DNA from: Brachypterus glaber
Lineage: Eukaryota; Arthropoda; Insecta; Coleoptera; Kateretidae
Length of the DNA stretch: 64,000 nucleotides
NCBI GenBank assembly: GCA_958510825.1
Contig: OY294049.1
Location: 26,308,986-26,372,985 of the forward strand
Reading direction: 5' to 3'
Shown: one piece after another, positions 54,343 through 64,000 of the stretch
Numbering within the stretch: the stretch's first letter is position 1
How the letters are laid out: the number at the start of each line of letters is the position of its first letter
Program-made: the position numbers and the translations under genes
Notes under the pieces: model-generated
Database searches by the model: none
What the model saw: only the letters and a program-made list of their open reading frames with translations
What the model was told of the DNA's origin: nothing

Positions 54343-54972
54343 TCCCAAACAGCACAAAGATGACTTAAAGAGATCTTAAAGATGTCGTAGCTCGTCATTC
54401 AAGATGTCTTAAGAACGTTGGTTTTCGCCGTATATGCATCTTAAAGACGTCGTATGTTACAAAAGGTAACGTCTTTAAGACATCTTTTTTAAGACTCCTT
54501 ACTGACGCCTTGCACAGGCGACTTTACAACAAATACCCCCGCATTTACGTTGCTAGGTACGGTCGTATTGATATAAAAAGCGTAATAAGAATTAGAATGA
54601 GAGGTAATTTGTTTGTCAAAAACAGATATTTAAAAAAAAAATAAAAAAAAAATTGTTTTTGAAAATTTATTTTTTTAATTTTTTCGTTTTTCGTTAAAAC
54701 AAAATTAAAAAAAAATGAATTTATTTTTTTATTTTTAAAAAAATTGTAATTTTTTTAATAGTTGATGGTGGTTAATTTATTTTTAGCGATGAGTATCGAA
54801 GTTAAGACGTCTTGAACCGATACTTAAAAGACATCTTATAGACATCATAATCAGATATCTTTTAAACATCCCTAAAAAGAAGTCCATAAGATATCATTTT
54901 TATGTCTTTAGGCGTCCAGACATAATTAAGATCTAAAAAAGACTTCTTTAAGATATCATGTGCTGTCTGGGG
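54343..54972. mobile_element. 0.63-kb element with CCCARACAGCACA ends and AAGACATCTTA units
   Basis: TCCCAAACAGCACAAAGATG at the left and GATATCATGTGCTGTCTGGG at the right are inverted. Subterminal variants of CTTAAAGACGTC or GACATCTTAA occur at least ten times. Nested in element B. Confidence 0.6.
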
Positions 54973-55126
54973 TTGTACAAAATTTTATCAGCGGTTCATC
55001 CACATCCAAACTCGAAGTAATCTTTGGAGATAATCTGGATGAAAATCTTTGAAGATCCTCCTAAAGGTGAACAAAATTTTGTCAGCGGTTTACCCCTCGG
55101 AAAAGAACTTAAATAAAAGCTTAAAA

Positions 55127-55361
55127 CTAAATATTTTCGAATCTGCGTCCGAAATTCTGCAACTGCAGAAGAGGGGATGATGAATCCGGGTTGTTTTCCA
55201 GATACTCAATATAATTAGGTGTGCATTGTCTTTGTTGGGGAAATCCCATGGGAACTTGCGACAGCATAGACGACGTGGAAGCAGATGTTGCTGGAATTAG
55301 TCCATTGTGATTGGAAAATTGGGGATTTGGAATTCCTGGCCGGTCAGGGTAGTTAAAAAAC
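55127..55361 (-). CDS. Terminal exon of an unrecognised gene
   Basis: On the - strand a TACTTTGCAG acceptor precedes 55361. After one carried base the frame is open for 77 codons to TAG at 55129-55127: FFNYPDRPGIPNPQFSNHNG, LIPATSASTSSMLSQVPMGF, CTPNYIEYLENNPDSSSPLL and a basic end, NFGRRFENI. Codon use and base composition (GC well above the surroundings) look like genuine coding sequence, and there is no repeat similarity. The Pro/Ser/Gln-rich text suggests a disordered C-terminal tail of a regulatory or nuclear protein, but I do not recognise it. Its upstream exons must lie to the right; none was found before RFC3, so RFC3 may be nested in its intron or the exons are short. Element B sits about 27 bp past the stop, in the 3' UTR. 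Confidence 0.55.
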
Positions 55362-56706
55362 CTGCAAAGTATTTTTTTTTAATTTGGCTAAAAAAATAAA
55401 ATTAAATAAATTGTAACAAGTGTTTCAGAGAGATAAAAGAAATTAAATTTTTCTTGTAGAAAGGCAAAACTGATCAGATCAAAGTATTCATTTAAATTTT
55501 TAAAACAAAAAAAAACGAAAACCTGGCAAAAACCATTTTTGAAAAAAAAATCTACCTATTCTTTTTCTCAAAAAAAGAAAAGCTCATTAATTTTTTTTAT
55601 TTGGTTTTTTCATGTTTTAAGTGACTTACTATGTAATAACGGCGACGACAAGAAAGTCCAGTTAGTAAAATATACTTTAAAGTTTTAAAGTTTAAAGCTC
55701 TGATAATAATATTATATGTAATGTATATTATTTTGATTTTTTTGCTGAGCTGAGACAGGGATGGCCCTCAGGATGGCCACATAATTTTTCATAGGAGGGG
55801 AAGCCTATTCAGCTTAATAACGGTATCAATAACAAGTGTTTGTCAAGACCCAAACAAGGGCAATTTTTTTTTGAATTTTGAATCCGAATCAATTCGCAAA
55901 AAAAACGGATTCAAATAGGTTCGAACAGTTAGATATGTGAAATTGGAAGGTCTTAGCATATGTTAAGACCTTTATGCTATATGTAGGTATAGCATAAAAA
56001 GTTACCGAGTCCGTGGTCTAAAGAAGCACGCGGGCCGCGGCCCCGGGTAAAGGCAAAGCATCCTATCTATTGAAAATCGTATAATGTGTATACAATTTCC
56101 TTTCAGTAATTTACTTTACATACATCATCTAGATAAACTTTTATCGACTTTTTTGATGCAAACGTCGGTGAGAAGCAATTCAAAATATAATTCGCATTTG
56201 CGTATTAAAACGGATTAAAAATATTTTATTTTTAATCTGTTTGAATCAGAATGAATTCGCAAATGCTAATTGAAAATTACTTTTCAATTCGCAAAAACGG
56301 ATTGAAACAGGTTGAAACGAATTAAATCAGATACGAATTTGCAAGTAGTTGCTAACTGAAAATGATATTCTGAATATGCGAATAGAAACTAATTAAAATA
56401 TGTTACGCATTTGCAAATAGAAACGAATTAAAACATGATATTCTGCATATGCAAATTAAAACGAATTAAATTTAAACAGCAAAAGCAAATTAAAACCGGT
56501 TAACTAATTGAAACGAATTGAAACGGATTAATATTGATAACTTGCTGCAAATGGAAATAATTCAAACGGGTTCATAATATTTTATTTTTTATCTGTTTGA
56601 ATCTGAATTTTTTTATAAGGCATTTTATAAGGCATAGAAGTCTTAATGTTTCGCATTTCCTAGTTTGCAAACTTTGATACAAAATTTTTTGAATTTTCAA
56701 GGATAC
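55362..56706. repeat. Intron or intergenic stretch with AATTCGCAAAAACGGATTRAAAC repeats
   Basis: From 55870 to 56600 there are many diverged units of the form AAACGGATTAAAA / GAATTCGCAAATGC, in mixed orientation, flanked by GAATTTTGAATCCGAAT and its approximate inverse near 56600. A GC-rich patch GCACGCGGGCCGCGGCCCCG lies at about 56025-56045. No coding sequence is recognised. Confidence 0.5.
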
Positions 56707-57119
56707 TCATTTTCCGAGGGGTTAATCTCCCGAAATTTCGTGTACAACGATTACGCAAAGCCATAGATTACGTAAGATTACGCAAGATTACGTAAGATTA
56801 CGCAAGATTACGTAAGATTACGCAAGATTACGTAAGATTACGCAATTTTGTTAAAAATTACGCAAGATTACGGGACTTTTTTAATGGGAAGCTACATTTT
56901 AAATAAAACAATTAAAAATAAAGGTTTTTATTTAAAAACTACAAAACTTGAAATTGGATGCTGTTATTAAATAAAAAGCCAACCCACGTTGGAATATATG
57001 AACTTAAGGGCGGTTACTGTAAATATTATAATATAATATATAATAATTATTGATGAAAAATGACTATTATTTTTAGATTTAGTACTTATTTCAATTGTTA
57101 CATCTAAACTACAAACAAC

Positions 57120-57700
57120 ATATATAAGATCCTAAATCACATCAAGGAGCGCCTATGTGCAGCTATTTATGCAACATTTTGATAAACTGCGCAAGCGCAC
57201 GCGCATGCGCTGACCGTTTTTCAATATGTTATTTTAAATAAAAAACATTTTTTTACAAAAAAACAACACCAAACAGACGCCAAACCAACGTTAACGTAAA
57301 CCAAGGCCCCCTCATTAAAAAAAAAGACCAAACAAGAAAAAACCAAAACAAAATCCTGCCCAGAGAGCTGCATTTAGGCGCTTGTTCACATCGTGCGATG
57401 CTTAAATCTGCGCATGTGTCTCACGTGACTCTCACTTCGACATTCCTAGGAGCGCTTATGCGCAGCCACAGATTTTACATACTAGATAAAATATTAACGT
57501 ATTCAAAGTGACTAACACATGCGACTCTCCCTCTCTCTCGAATTTTCGTTTCTCTGTTTACAGTAACATCCACAGTTTTATTGGTATTATCTGGTGTTTT
57601 TTTTTTTTTACGTTGGTTATCTTGGACAGTGAAGTTTTAACACAGACGTCAAAATCACAAGATGAGGTTAACTTTGAAAAATATAAATAAACTTGATTTT
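57120..57700. repeat. GC-rich dispersed repeat, first copy
   Basis: Contains GATAAACTGCGCAAGCGCAC, CGCATGCGCTGACCG, CCAAACAGACGCCAAACCAA and GAGAGCTGCATTTAGGCGCT. A direct copy is at 61345-61600 and a shorter relative at 60960-61170. The segment 57508-57640 (CGAATTTTCGTTTCTCTGTT, TAACATCCACAGTTTTATTG) is inverted at 61185-61320. The copies bracket the inner 58-61 kb region. Confidence 0.6.
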
Positions 57701-58498
57701 TACTGAATATAAATCTAAAAACAATATATGACTATATATAAATATATAAGATATGGATTGTGGGGAATAATGTTTTATCACAGATCTGTGTTGACTATGG
57801 ATAAAGGGTAAGTTAAAACAAACCAAACCAAGTGGTGTAGTGACCATATCAGCTTTCTCAGTCAAAAAGGACCTATTATAGAGACTATTATAGAGACCTA
57901 TTGGAAAATCCCTATGCATAAACCTATTCAATTGTTTTGTTTTGTTGTTATAAGTTTAAGTAGAAAAATCTGTATGAAACGTAGGCATCTATAAGTTTTC
58001 TATGTTTTTGAACAGATATTTTCCTAGACCTACTGGAAATTTTTAGTAGGACAATCCCTATGAAACGTGTATCTCTAAGTTTTCACATTTTTTTTTGGAC
58101 AAAGGTTTTCCAAAAAACCTATAGGTACACAATTCATAAAAAAATTCCTACTTCGACCTATAAAACAATTTTATAGGATTACATAAGCTTTCTATAAAAC
58201 ATGTAGATATTTATAGGTTTTGGATGGGGATTTTCCCATTACTTTTTAATTGATAGTATTAATGTCTTTAATTGTAGAGTAATGAAATTATGCCATCCAG
58301 TATGATAATAACCAACAAACTTATGGAAATAAAAATGCGAGTTTATGTGCAGATAAGCATAAGGAAGTATGCGTCAAAGAAAATATATAATACTAAAATA
58401 GCCTTAGCTGGAGCAACCTTGGGACATACGAAGACCTTTAAGACCAAAATTTTACTGTAGTAATCTTAATATATATCAATTTTTATTTAATGTTTATA

Positions 58499-59204
58499 CA
58501 GAGCGGTTCAAAAGTCACCCCCCCCTCTTAACTTTTGAAGCAGTTGAGATATCGACTTCAAATTTGGAACTTTTAAATAAGACAACTTAAACCATCTTTT
58601 AGCATATATTTAATACTTTCAGCTCTTAAAATGTGGGCAGGGGGGCATCGGGGCACATTTTTTTAAATGGAAAGGGGGTCGTTTAAAACATCATTTTAAA
58701 GCTTATAAAATTCTCCATTTAACTCCATATTTTTAAATTAAAAAAAAATGGGTTTAAAATGGGGTTGAAAATGGGTATTAATGTCAAAATTCCTCTAAAA
58801 AAAACAAATAATTTTTTAAAAATGCCTAATTTCATCATAAAAAAATGTTAATTATACTTTTAAACTAATTTTAGTTGACATAAATAAAAATTTATAAAAA
58901 AACTTTAAAAAATCGAATGTTTTAGCACAAAAAATTGAAAAATGAAAACCTTAAAAAACGTTTTTAAAAAATTAAAAAATGTTAGTGTAAATAGAGAATT
59001 TTATAAGCTTTAAAATGATGTATCACACGACCCCCCTTTTCATTTAACAAAAATGTCCCCCCATGCCCACATTTTAAGAGCTGAAAATATCAAATATATG
59101 CTAAAATATAGTTTAAGTTGTCTTATTTAAGAGTTCTAAATTTGAAGTCGATATCTCAACTCGTTCAAAAGTTAAAAGGGGGGGGTGACTTTTGGACCGC
59201 ACTG
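58499..59204. mobile_element. 706-bp mariner-type MITE, CAGTGCGGTCC family (long copy)
   Basis: TA-flanked ends CAGAGCGGTTCAAAAGTCAC and GGACCGCACTG. The arms are as in 27879-28245 but with about 340 bp more interior (ATGATGTATCACACGACCCC and mirror). The longer copy is nearer the family's original form. Confidence 0.75.
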
Positions 59205-59389
59205 TATACATATTTCATATAGGATTAATCTTGGTATAAAGTAAAAATGGATAGACGAGTAGTTAATTTTAAAAATTGTTTTAATAAATTAAGTATATAA
59301 ATCTATTAATAAATTTTATTATAAAAAAATTGTATGTAATATTTGGTAGAATAATATCAGAAACTAAGATAGAGATTCTCTACTATGTA

Positions 59390-59790
59390 ATATACAGAGT
59401 TGATACTTTCATTACAATAACAGGGTCGGACAAGAGTAATTTTAAATTATTTTTGGTGAGTTTCTTTAATACATACCTAGGCCGAATAAGAAATAATAAT
59501 GACCAAGTTGATACTTTCATTACAATAACAGGGTCAGACAACAGGAATATTAAATTATTTCTAATTTTTGGGCTGTTTGTTTAATACATATCTATGCCGA
59601 ATAAGATTATGTCTGTATACAGACAATGCCGAATAAGAGAATAAGATTATGTCTGTATACAGACATATAATCTTATTCAGCATAAATATGTATTAAACAA
59701 ACTGACCAAAAATTAGAAATAATTTAATATTCCTGTTGTCCAACCCTGTTATTGTATTGAAGGTATCAACTCTGGTCATTATAAATATGA
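59390..59790. repeat. Palindrome plus direct repeat (GTTGATACTTTCATTACAAT)
   Basis: GTTGATACTTTCATTACAAT and AACAGGGTCRGACAA occur directly at 59398 and 59510, and inverted at 59740-59790 (GTTATTGTATTGAAGGTATC). The centre is ATTATGTCTGTATACAGACA. An imperfect foldback. Confidence 0.65.
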
Positions 59791-59811
59791 TTTATAATAT
59801 ATTATATCTTA

Positions 59812-60045
59812 TACACTGTATGAGAAAATACAAATCGCACTTCACAGTGCGTAAACTAAATAGCACTCTGTATGGATATTTGCATATATATCTGAAGACT
59901 TGATAAATAATTTGTTTTGGTATACATTTTCTATTAAAAAAAAAATGTATTAAGTTAAAAGAAATAGATGCCAGTGACCCTACAGAGTGCTATTTAGTTT
60001 ACGCACTGTGATGTCATATTCGTATTCTCATAAAACGGTGTATAC
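59812..60045. mobile_element. 0.23-kb foldback MITE
   Basis: ATACACTGTATGAGAAAATA, CACAGTGCGTAAACTAAATA and GCACTCTGTA are mirrored at 59975-60045. Confidence 0.7.
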
Positions 60046-60249
60046 ATATGATTTATATATCAAATATTAAAAATATTCTTACACAAGTGTCTATCACAAA
60101 AGTTTTTGTCAAAAAACTCTTTGATCACAAAAGTGTCTGTCTAATCACAGTTTGTTTTACTAATAAGGGAAAATATAAATATCAATGATAAAAAAATAGT
60201 AAAATATTATAAACTGAATATAAATATACAACTGAACACTCCAATCCAA

Positions 60250-60905
60250 TTCGGGTTTGCTCTAGGCTCTCTGGCCAGGTCATGTGGACTTGTAAATTCT
60301 GGTAACTTCCTTTCCGATATCTTTCCTCTTCTGATTTTCTACAATTAAGTTTTTATTTTGAAAGAATTTGGTTATTTCTACTGCTATGGATTTATTGGGG
60401 TCACAAGCAGGGAATTTAGGCTAATAGGGGTTGGGCATGTCTTAGCTAGGGCCCCATAGAAGGATGAATATTGTTGGGAGTGTCTTGGGCATTCAAAAAG
60501 GATATGTTTGATGTCTTGTATATTTCCGCACCACACCATGGGTCTTCCTTTATGTTAATTTTAAACAAGTGGGAGTTGGTAAAGCAGTGTTTACCTCTCA
60601 TATGACATATTTTTGTTCTTTTTTTACTGGTTACTCCTAAGTTATTAACCATGTTCTCTTTTTTAATTCTGTCCTTTCCCAGTACATGCGTCCTTTTAAG
60701 GGACTCCCTTAATTTGTCCCATACTGTCCCATTCTTTTTTCCACTTCATAAATAGGATTTCTTTTGTTTCTTGGTTGTAATCACGGAAATGCGTTTTGAC
60801 TCGAACCACGAGATTTTCCAGGCTTCATAGCTATTCTGTCGGCTGCTCCATTTTCCGTAATTTTTGTATGTCCCGGAATCCAGCAAAAGTTAACAAAACA
60901 CATGA
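60250..60905 (-). pseudogene. LINE 3' fragment with RNase H and zinc-finger motifs
   Basis: The - strand near 60895-60840 reads NFCWIPGHTKITENGAADRI, the RNase H WIPGHxxIxxNxxAD block of I/R1/Jockey-group LINEs. Further on are HLFKINIKEDPWCG and DIKHILFECPRHS, the usual C-terminal zinc-binding end. Stops and frameshifts lie between these blocks, so the copy is dead and 5'-truncated. Confidence 0.7.
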
Positions 60906-61780
60906 ACAAAGCGAAAAAATCCACAAGCCAAACAGATTACTGAAAGGTAAACAAAAACGAAGAAGCGCCTAGTTATAGCTACCAGCACCCGAAATGCGCC
61001 TGCGTAGTAGAGGGCTAACCGTTTTTCAATATATTATTCTAAATCCAAACCAATTTTTTACAAAATAAAAACAGGCACAAAACCACCGTTAACCAACGCT
61101 AAAGTAAATTAACGTCCCGCAAACAACAGAAAACCAAAACAATCTCGGTGCGGGTAGCTATAATTAGGCGCTCGTAAAAACAATACAGAATAACCAACGT
61201 AAAAAAAATGACTAGGGAAATACCACATAATACCAATAAAACTGTGGATGTTACTGTAAACAGAGAAACGAAAATTCGAGAGAGAGGAAGAGTCGCATGA
61301 GTTAGTCAAATTTTTTTGATCTTGCAATGGAATCCCCAATCTAGTATATGAGGTCTGTTTGCGCAGCTCTTTATGCAGCGTTTTGATAAACTGCGCATGC
61401 TCACGCGCATGCGTTTTTCAATATGTTATTTTAAATAAAGAACATATTTTTACAAAAAAAAAACACCAAACAGACGCCAAACCAACGTTAACGTAAACCA
61501 AGCCCCCCTCATTAAAAAAAAAGTCCAAACCAAGAAAAAACCAAAACAAACTACTGCACAGAGAGCTGCATTTAGGCGCTTGCGACATTCCTAGCGTTCA
61601 TAAGGTGCGTTCAATGAAACAAATACTTATCGAAAGCTGTCAAATCACTACTGATCGCTATGCTTAGTTCAATTAACAAAAGTCGCTATAATTATTCCTT
61701 ATCAATGTTTTGAGGTGATTAGTTTCGATTGATTTTGTAAAAGTGCACAATTTAACTTTTTTTAGGTATTAGTATACTAA

Positions 61781-62508
61781 GGGGCTGTTTAAGAATGACG
61801 TCACCTATTTTTGACCAAATTTGGACCCCCCTTCCCCTTCGTCACCTTTCGTAACTTTTGCTTAAACCCCTCTATAAAATACAAAAAAAATGACGTCACC
61901 TTTTGGCAGACCCCCCCCACTGCGCCTATTTTTTTAGATATGGTCCCGTATTAATAGGTTTACTATTTTCTTTTATTTAAAAAAGCGTCTACGAACAAAA
62001 AAAAAATAGGATCTCATTTAAGCAATTATATTTTCCATATACTAGGAACTAAAGATTAAAGAACTATACTATTAAACTTTTTTATTTAAAAAAATATATA
62101 AAAATTATAAAAAGATAAATACGGGTTTAATATATTTTAAAACTTTTAAACCTATAGGTTAAATTAATAAATCAATAAATAAAGCAAAATCTTGGGTACA
62201 ACTTAGCTTTGAACAGGCCCATAGCTCCTGGTGGTTAAATCTTATTTTAAGGAATAGGGAAAAAATAATTTCAATTTTTTGTAGAGCGACGCCTAAAGTA
62301 AAATTTACCCCAGTCTTTTATGTCGTAGTTTTTTTATAAAATTTCTAATATAAGTATTTTCACTTAAATTGCTTAAAAATACGTACACAATTTTTTAAAG
62401 GTGACGTCACTTTTGGCCAAACCCCCCCTCCCCCCTTCCATTTTCGTCACCTTTTGACCAACCCCCCTTCCCCCTATGGAGGTGACGTCATTCTTGAACA
62501 GCCCCTAA
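61781..62508. mobile_element. 728-bp Harbinger-type MITE, TAA target duplication
   Basis: GGGGCTGTTTAAGAATGACG and the inverse ending AACAGCCCC are flanked by TAA on both sides, the 3-bp signature of PIF/Harbinger. The arms include GTCACCTTTTGGCAGACC / TGACCAACCCCCC-type text. No ORF. Confidence 0.7.
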
Positions 62509-62770
62509 CCTCAAATGGCGGTTGTGCAAAAGTAAAACCATAAGACAAGTGACAGATAAGACAGATATTAGCTGTTCAGCAGTTTGCCACGAAACTTAAT
62601 ATAAAACGTTGTATAAAACAAAAAAAAACGAATTACAGATTTCTCTAAAATTTCCCACCATTGATTTACACTACACCTGTTAGATTTTAATAAAATAACA
62701 ACACTAAACTGTTATATAAATAAAAAAAAACAAGAATATTTTTTATTATATTTCATTAAGTTATACGCAT

Positions 62771-63374
62771 AAATTATAACAATTTTTTAAACAGTTTGTC
62801 ACAATTAGAGTGCATTAAATTTTTTATTTTTTTTTTCACTATCCCTAAGATTACGCAAGATTACGTAAGATTACGCAAGATTACGTAAGATTACGTAAGA
62901 TTGCGTAAGATTACGCAAGATTACAAAAGATTACGCAGAGCTTGTACAAGAGATTAACCCCTCTTCATTTTCCAAACACCTCAAAATTTGAAAAGCTAAT
63001 TATTTTATAAAACATTTTTGTCCATCATAAAGGTTTTGCTGTGATTGCAAGTGACTTTTTAAAATTATAACTTTTTAAAATTATAACAATTTTTTAAACA
63101 GTTTGTCACAATTAGAGTGCATTAAATTTTTTATTTTTTTTTCACTATCCCTAAGATTACTGAAGATTACGCAAGATTACGTAAGATTACGCAAGATTAC
63201 GTAAGATTACGCAAGATTGCGTAAGATTACGCAAGATTACAAAAGATTACGCAGAGCTTGTACAAGAGATTAACCCCTCTTCATTTTCCAAACACCTCAA
63301 AATTTGAAAAGCTAATTATTTTATAAAACATTTTTGTCCATCATAAAGGTTTTGCTGTGATTGCAAGTGACTTC
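62771..63374 (+). repeat. Tandem duplication (~310 bp) of the right end of element C plus flank
   Basis: 62771-63056 and 63078-63374 are almost identical: ACAATTTTTTAAACAGTTTG, the TTACGCAAGA array, TTGTACAAGAGATTAACCCC, then flanking TCATTTTCCAAACACC through GATTGCAAGTGACTT. Because the flank beyond the target site is copied too, the duplication happened after insertion. Confidence 0.8.
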
Positions 63375-63742
63375 ATTATTACTTTAAAACATTATAATAA
63401 ATAAATTTCTGTCTCAAGAGGACCGACTTTTTCTTAAACTTTTATCATATACAAGCCGTGAAGACTGTTATTCACGGTTATTCACATGGATTATTTAAAA
63501 ACTAAAATTGGAATTTTTTGTTTTTTTTTTTAATTTATAGATTTATTTTTTATTTTTTTTATTTTACGGGCTGGAGGTCAAGTTTTGGACTTTTCCTGGT
63601 GTTGTGGGGAAACATGTGACACTTTGTGACATGGAGAGGGGGGGTCAAAAAAGGAAAAAAAAACGGGACATACCTTATGGATGTCCCCTAATACACAAAT
63701 ATGATTGGTCAAAAAATATATGAAGGTGATAATAAAAACTTA
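63375..63742. other. Region 3' of RFC3
   Basis: T-rich, with a short GC-rich patch (GGGCTGGAGGTCAAGTTTTG). A - strand polyadenylation signal would be expected here; TTTATT-type complements occur but none stands out. Confidence 0.3.
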
Positions 63743-64000
63743 CTAAACAAAAAACACATCACCCATTATTGACAATAAATTTTTCTGATACATGGACATG
63801 AATTTAGCTACAAAAGCCTCCAAATGCACAATTTCTTTATTCCCTTGCTTCATTCGAAGATCATAAATTACTGCTTGTTCAACAACCAATGGTACAAGGC
63901 TACTATCACACTTTTTTAGCAAAGAATCAAGTAAAGTCTTGAAAATAATCTCTGAAGGTATTCCATTTGTAATTAATTCATACAACATTTCACGTATTTC
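63743..64000 (-). CDS. RFC3: Replication factor C subunit 3, C-terminal exon (partial at window edge)
   Basis: The - strand reads from the window edge EIREMLYELITNGIPSEIIF, then SSLVPLVVEQAVIYDLRMKQ, GNKEIVHLEAFVAKFMSMYQ and ends SIMGDVFFV at TAG 63745-63743. The HLEAFVAKFM block and the overall layout match the collar (C-terminal) domain of the RFC3 subunit of the PCNA clamp loader. The AAA+ ATPase part lies beyond the window. The length after the conserved block is close to what I recall for the human protein, so the stop is probably the true end. Confidence 0.88.
   Translation of the reverse strand, partial: EIREMLYELITNGIPSEIIFKTLLDSLLKKCDSSLVPLVVEQAVIYDLRMKQGNKEIVHLEAFVAKFMSMYQKNLLSIMGDVFFV

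Larger units (their letters stand above)
53938..55099. mobile_element. Element B of the CGAGGGG family, 8-bp target duplication
   Basis: The left end CAAGGGGTAAAC and the right end inverse of CGAGGGGTAAACCGCTGAC are flanked by GAGAAGAA (53930-53937) and GAAAAGAA (55100-55107), 7 of 8 identical. GTGTACAAATT lies inside the left end. Arrays of GAGGTAATCTGGAGGAAATC-like units follow inside both ends (53962-54105, 55010-55070). Two other elements (54107-54340, 54343-54972) are nested, and a second diverged end copy lies at 54973-55003. No ORF. Confidence 0.65.
56715..62964. mobile_element. Element C of the CGAGGGG family, 6.2 kb, 8-bp target duplication
   Basis: The left end CGAGGGGTTAATCTC and the right end inverse of AGAGGGGTTAATCTC are flanked by identical TCATTTTC (56707-56714, 62965-62972). 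GTGTACAACG (left) and TTGTACAAG (right) lie just inside. Arrays of TTACGCAAGATTACGTAAGA follow (56745-56870 and 62845-62940). The interior is filled with other repeats and a dead LINE; no transposase was found, so the element is either non-autonomous or its gene has been destroyed. Confidence 0.65.

Noticed and set aside
56745..56870. CRISPR-like array (TTACGCAAGATTACGTAAGA units)
   Set aside because: The units are contiguous with no spacers and occur in both ends of a eukaryotic transposon.
57508..57690. Possible short exon LSNFRFSVYSNIHSFIG, also on the - strand at 61109-61339
   Set aside because: The two are the arms of an inverted repeat with conserved DNA between them, not evidence of coding.

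Overview
This window looks like AT-rich, transposon-saturated nuclear DNA from an arthropod, most likely an insect with an expanded genome. The evidence is the presence of spliced genes, introns up to about 16 kb, Tc1/mariner, DDE_Tnp_4 and LINE remnants, and dozens of foldback elements. No species can be named from the sequence alone.

Host genes are few and all are incomplete here. (1) On the + strand, three exons (770-1034, 6137-6408, 22211-22405) joined in perfect phase give the C-terminal tail of an Lbc/AKAP13/ARHGEF18-type Rho guanine-nucleotide exchange factor; its DH-PH part lies left of the window. (2) On the - strand, four exons (53294-53382, 52925-53242, 50906-51153, 47846-48312) give 374 codons of a TrmO/TsaA-family tRNA N6-methyltransferase; its last exon was not found. 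(3) On the - strand, a phase-1 terminal exon (55127-55361) encodes the tail of an unrecognised protein. (4) On the - strand at the right edge, 63743-64000 is the C-terminal exon of replication factor C subunit 3. The RhoGEF and TrmO genes converge; TrmO, the unknown gene and RFC3 run head to tail.

The rest is mostly mobile DNA, often nested. From 1-7.3 kb there are foldbacks, a terminal-repeat element with a stop-broken ORF, and a deleted Tc1 copy inside the RhoGEF introns. At 7.7-15.5 kb a 6.4-kb element with about 0.75-kb inverted ends and an apparently intact DDE_Tnp_4 plus SWIM-finger transposase sits at a TA inside the ORF of a second TA-flanked element. At 16.2-20.0 kb there is a large inverted-repeat element with a LINE fragment in its loop. 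From 20 to 38 kb there are many MITE hairpins, a mariner-derived element retaining only its DNA-binding domain, and a deleted Tc1. At 38-42 kb there is a Tc1-like DD34E transposon with 0.7-kb inverted repeats whose left end is lost in a 200-N gap. At 42.9-45.1 kb there is a decayed second Tc1-like element. From 45 to 63 kb, three elements share CGAGGGG-type ends, 8-bp target duplications, an internal TTGTACAA-like box and subterminal arrays of short repeats. I cannot place that family in a known superfamily; it is the best candidate here for something undescribed.

All annotations come from reading the sequence. Family names rest on recognised motifs, not on database searches.
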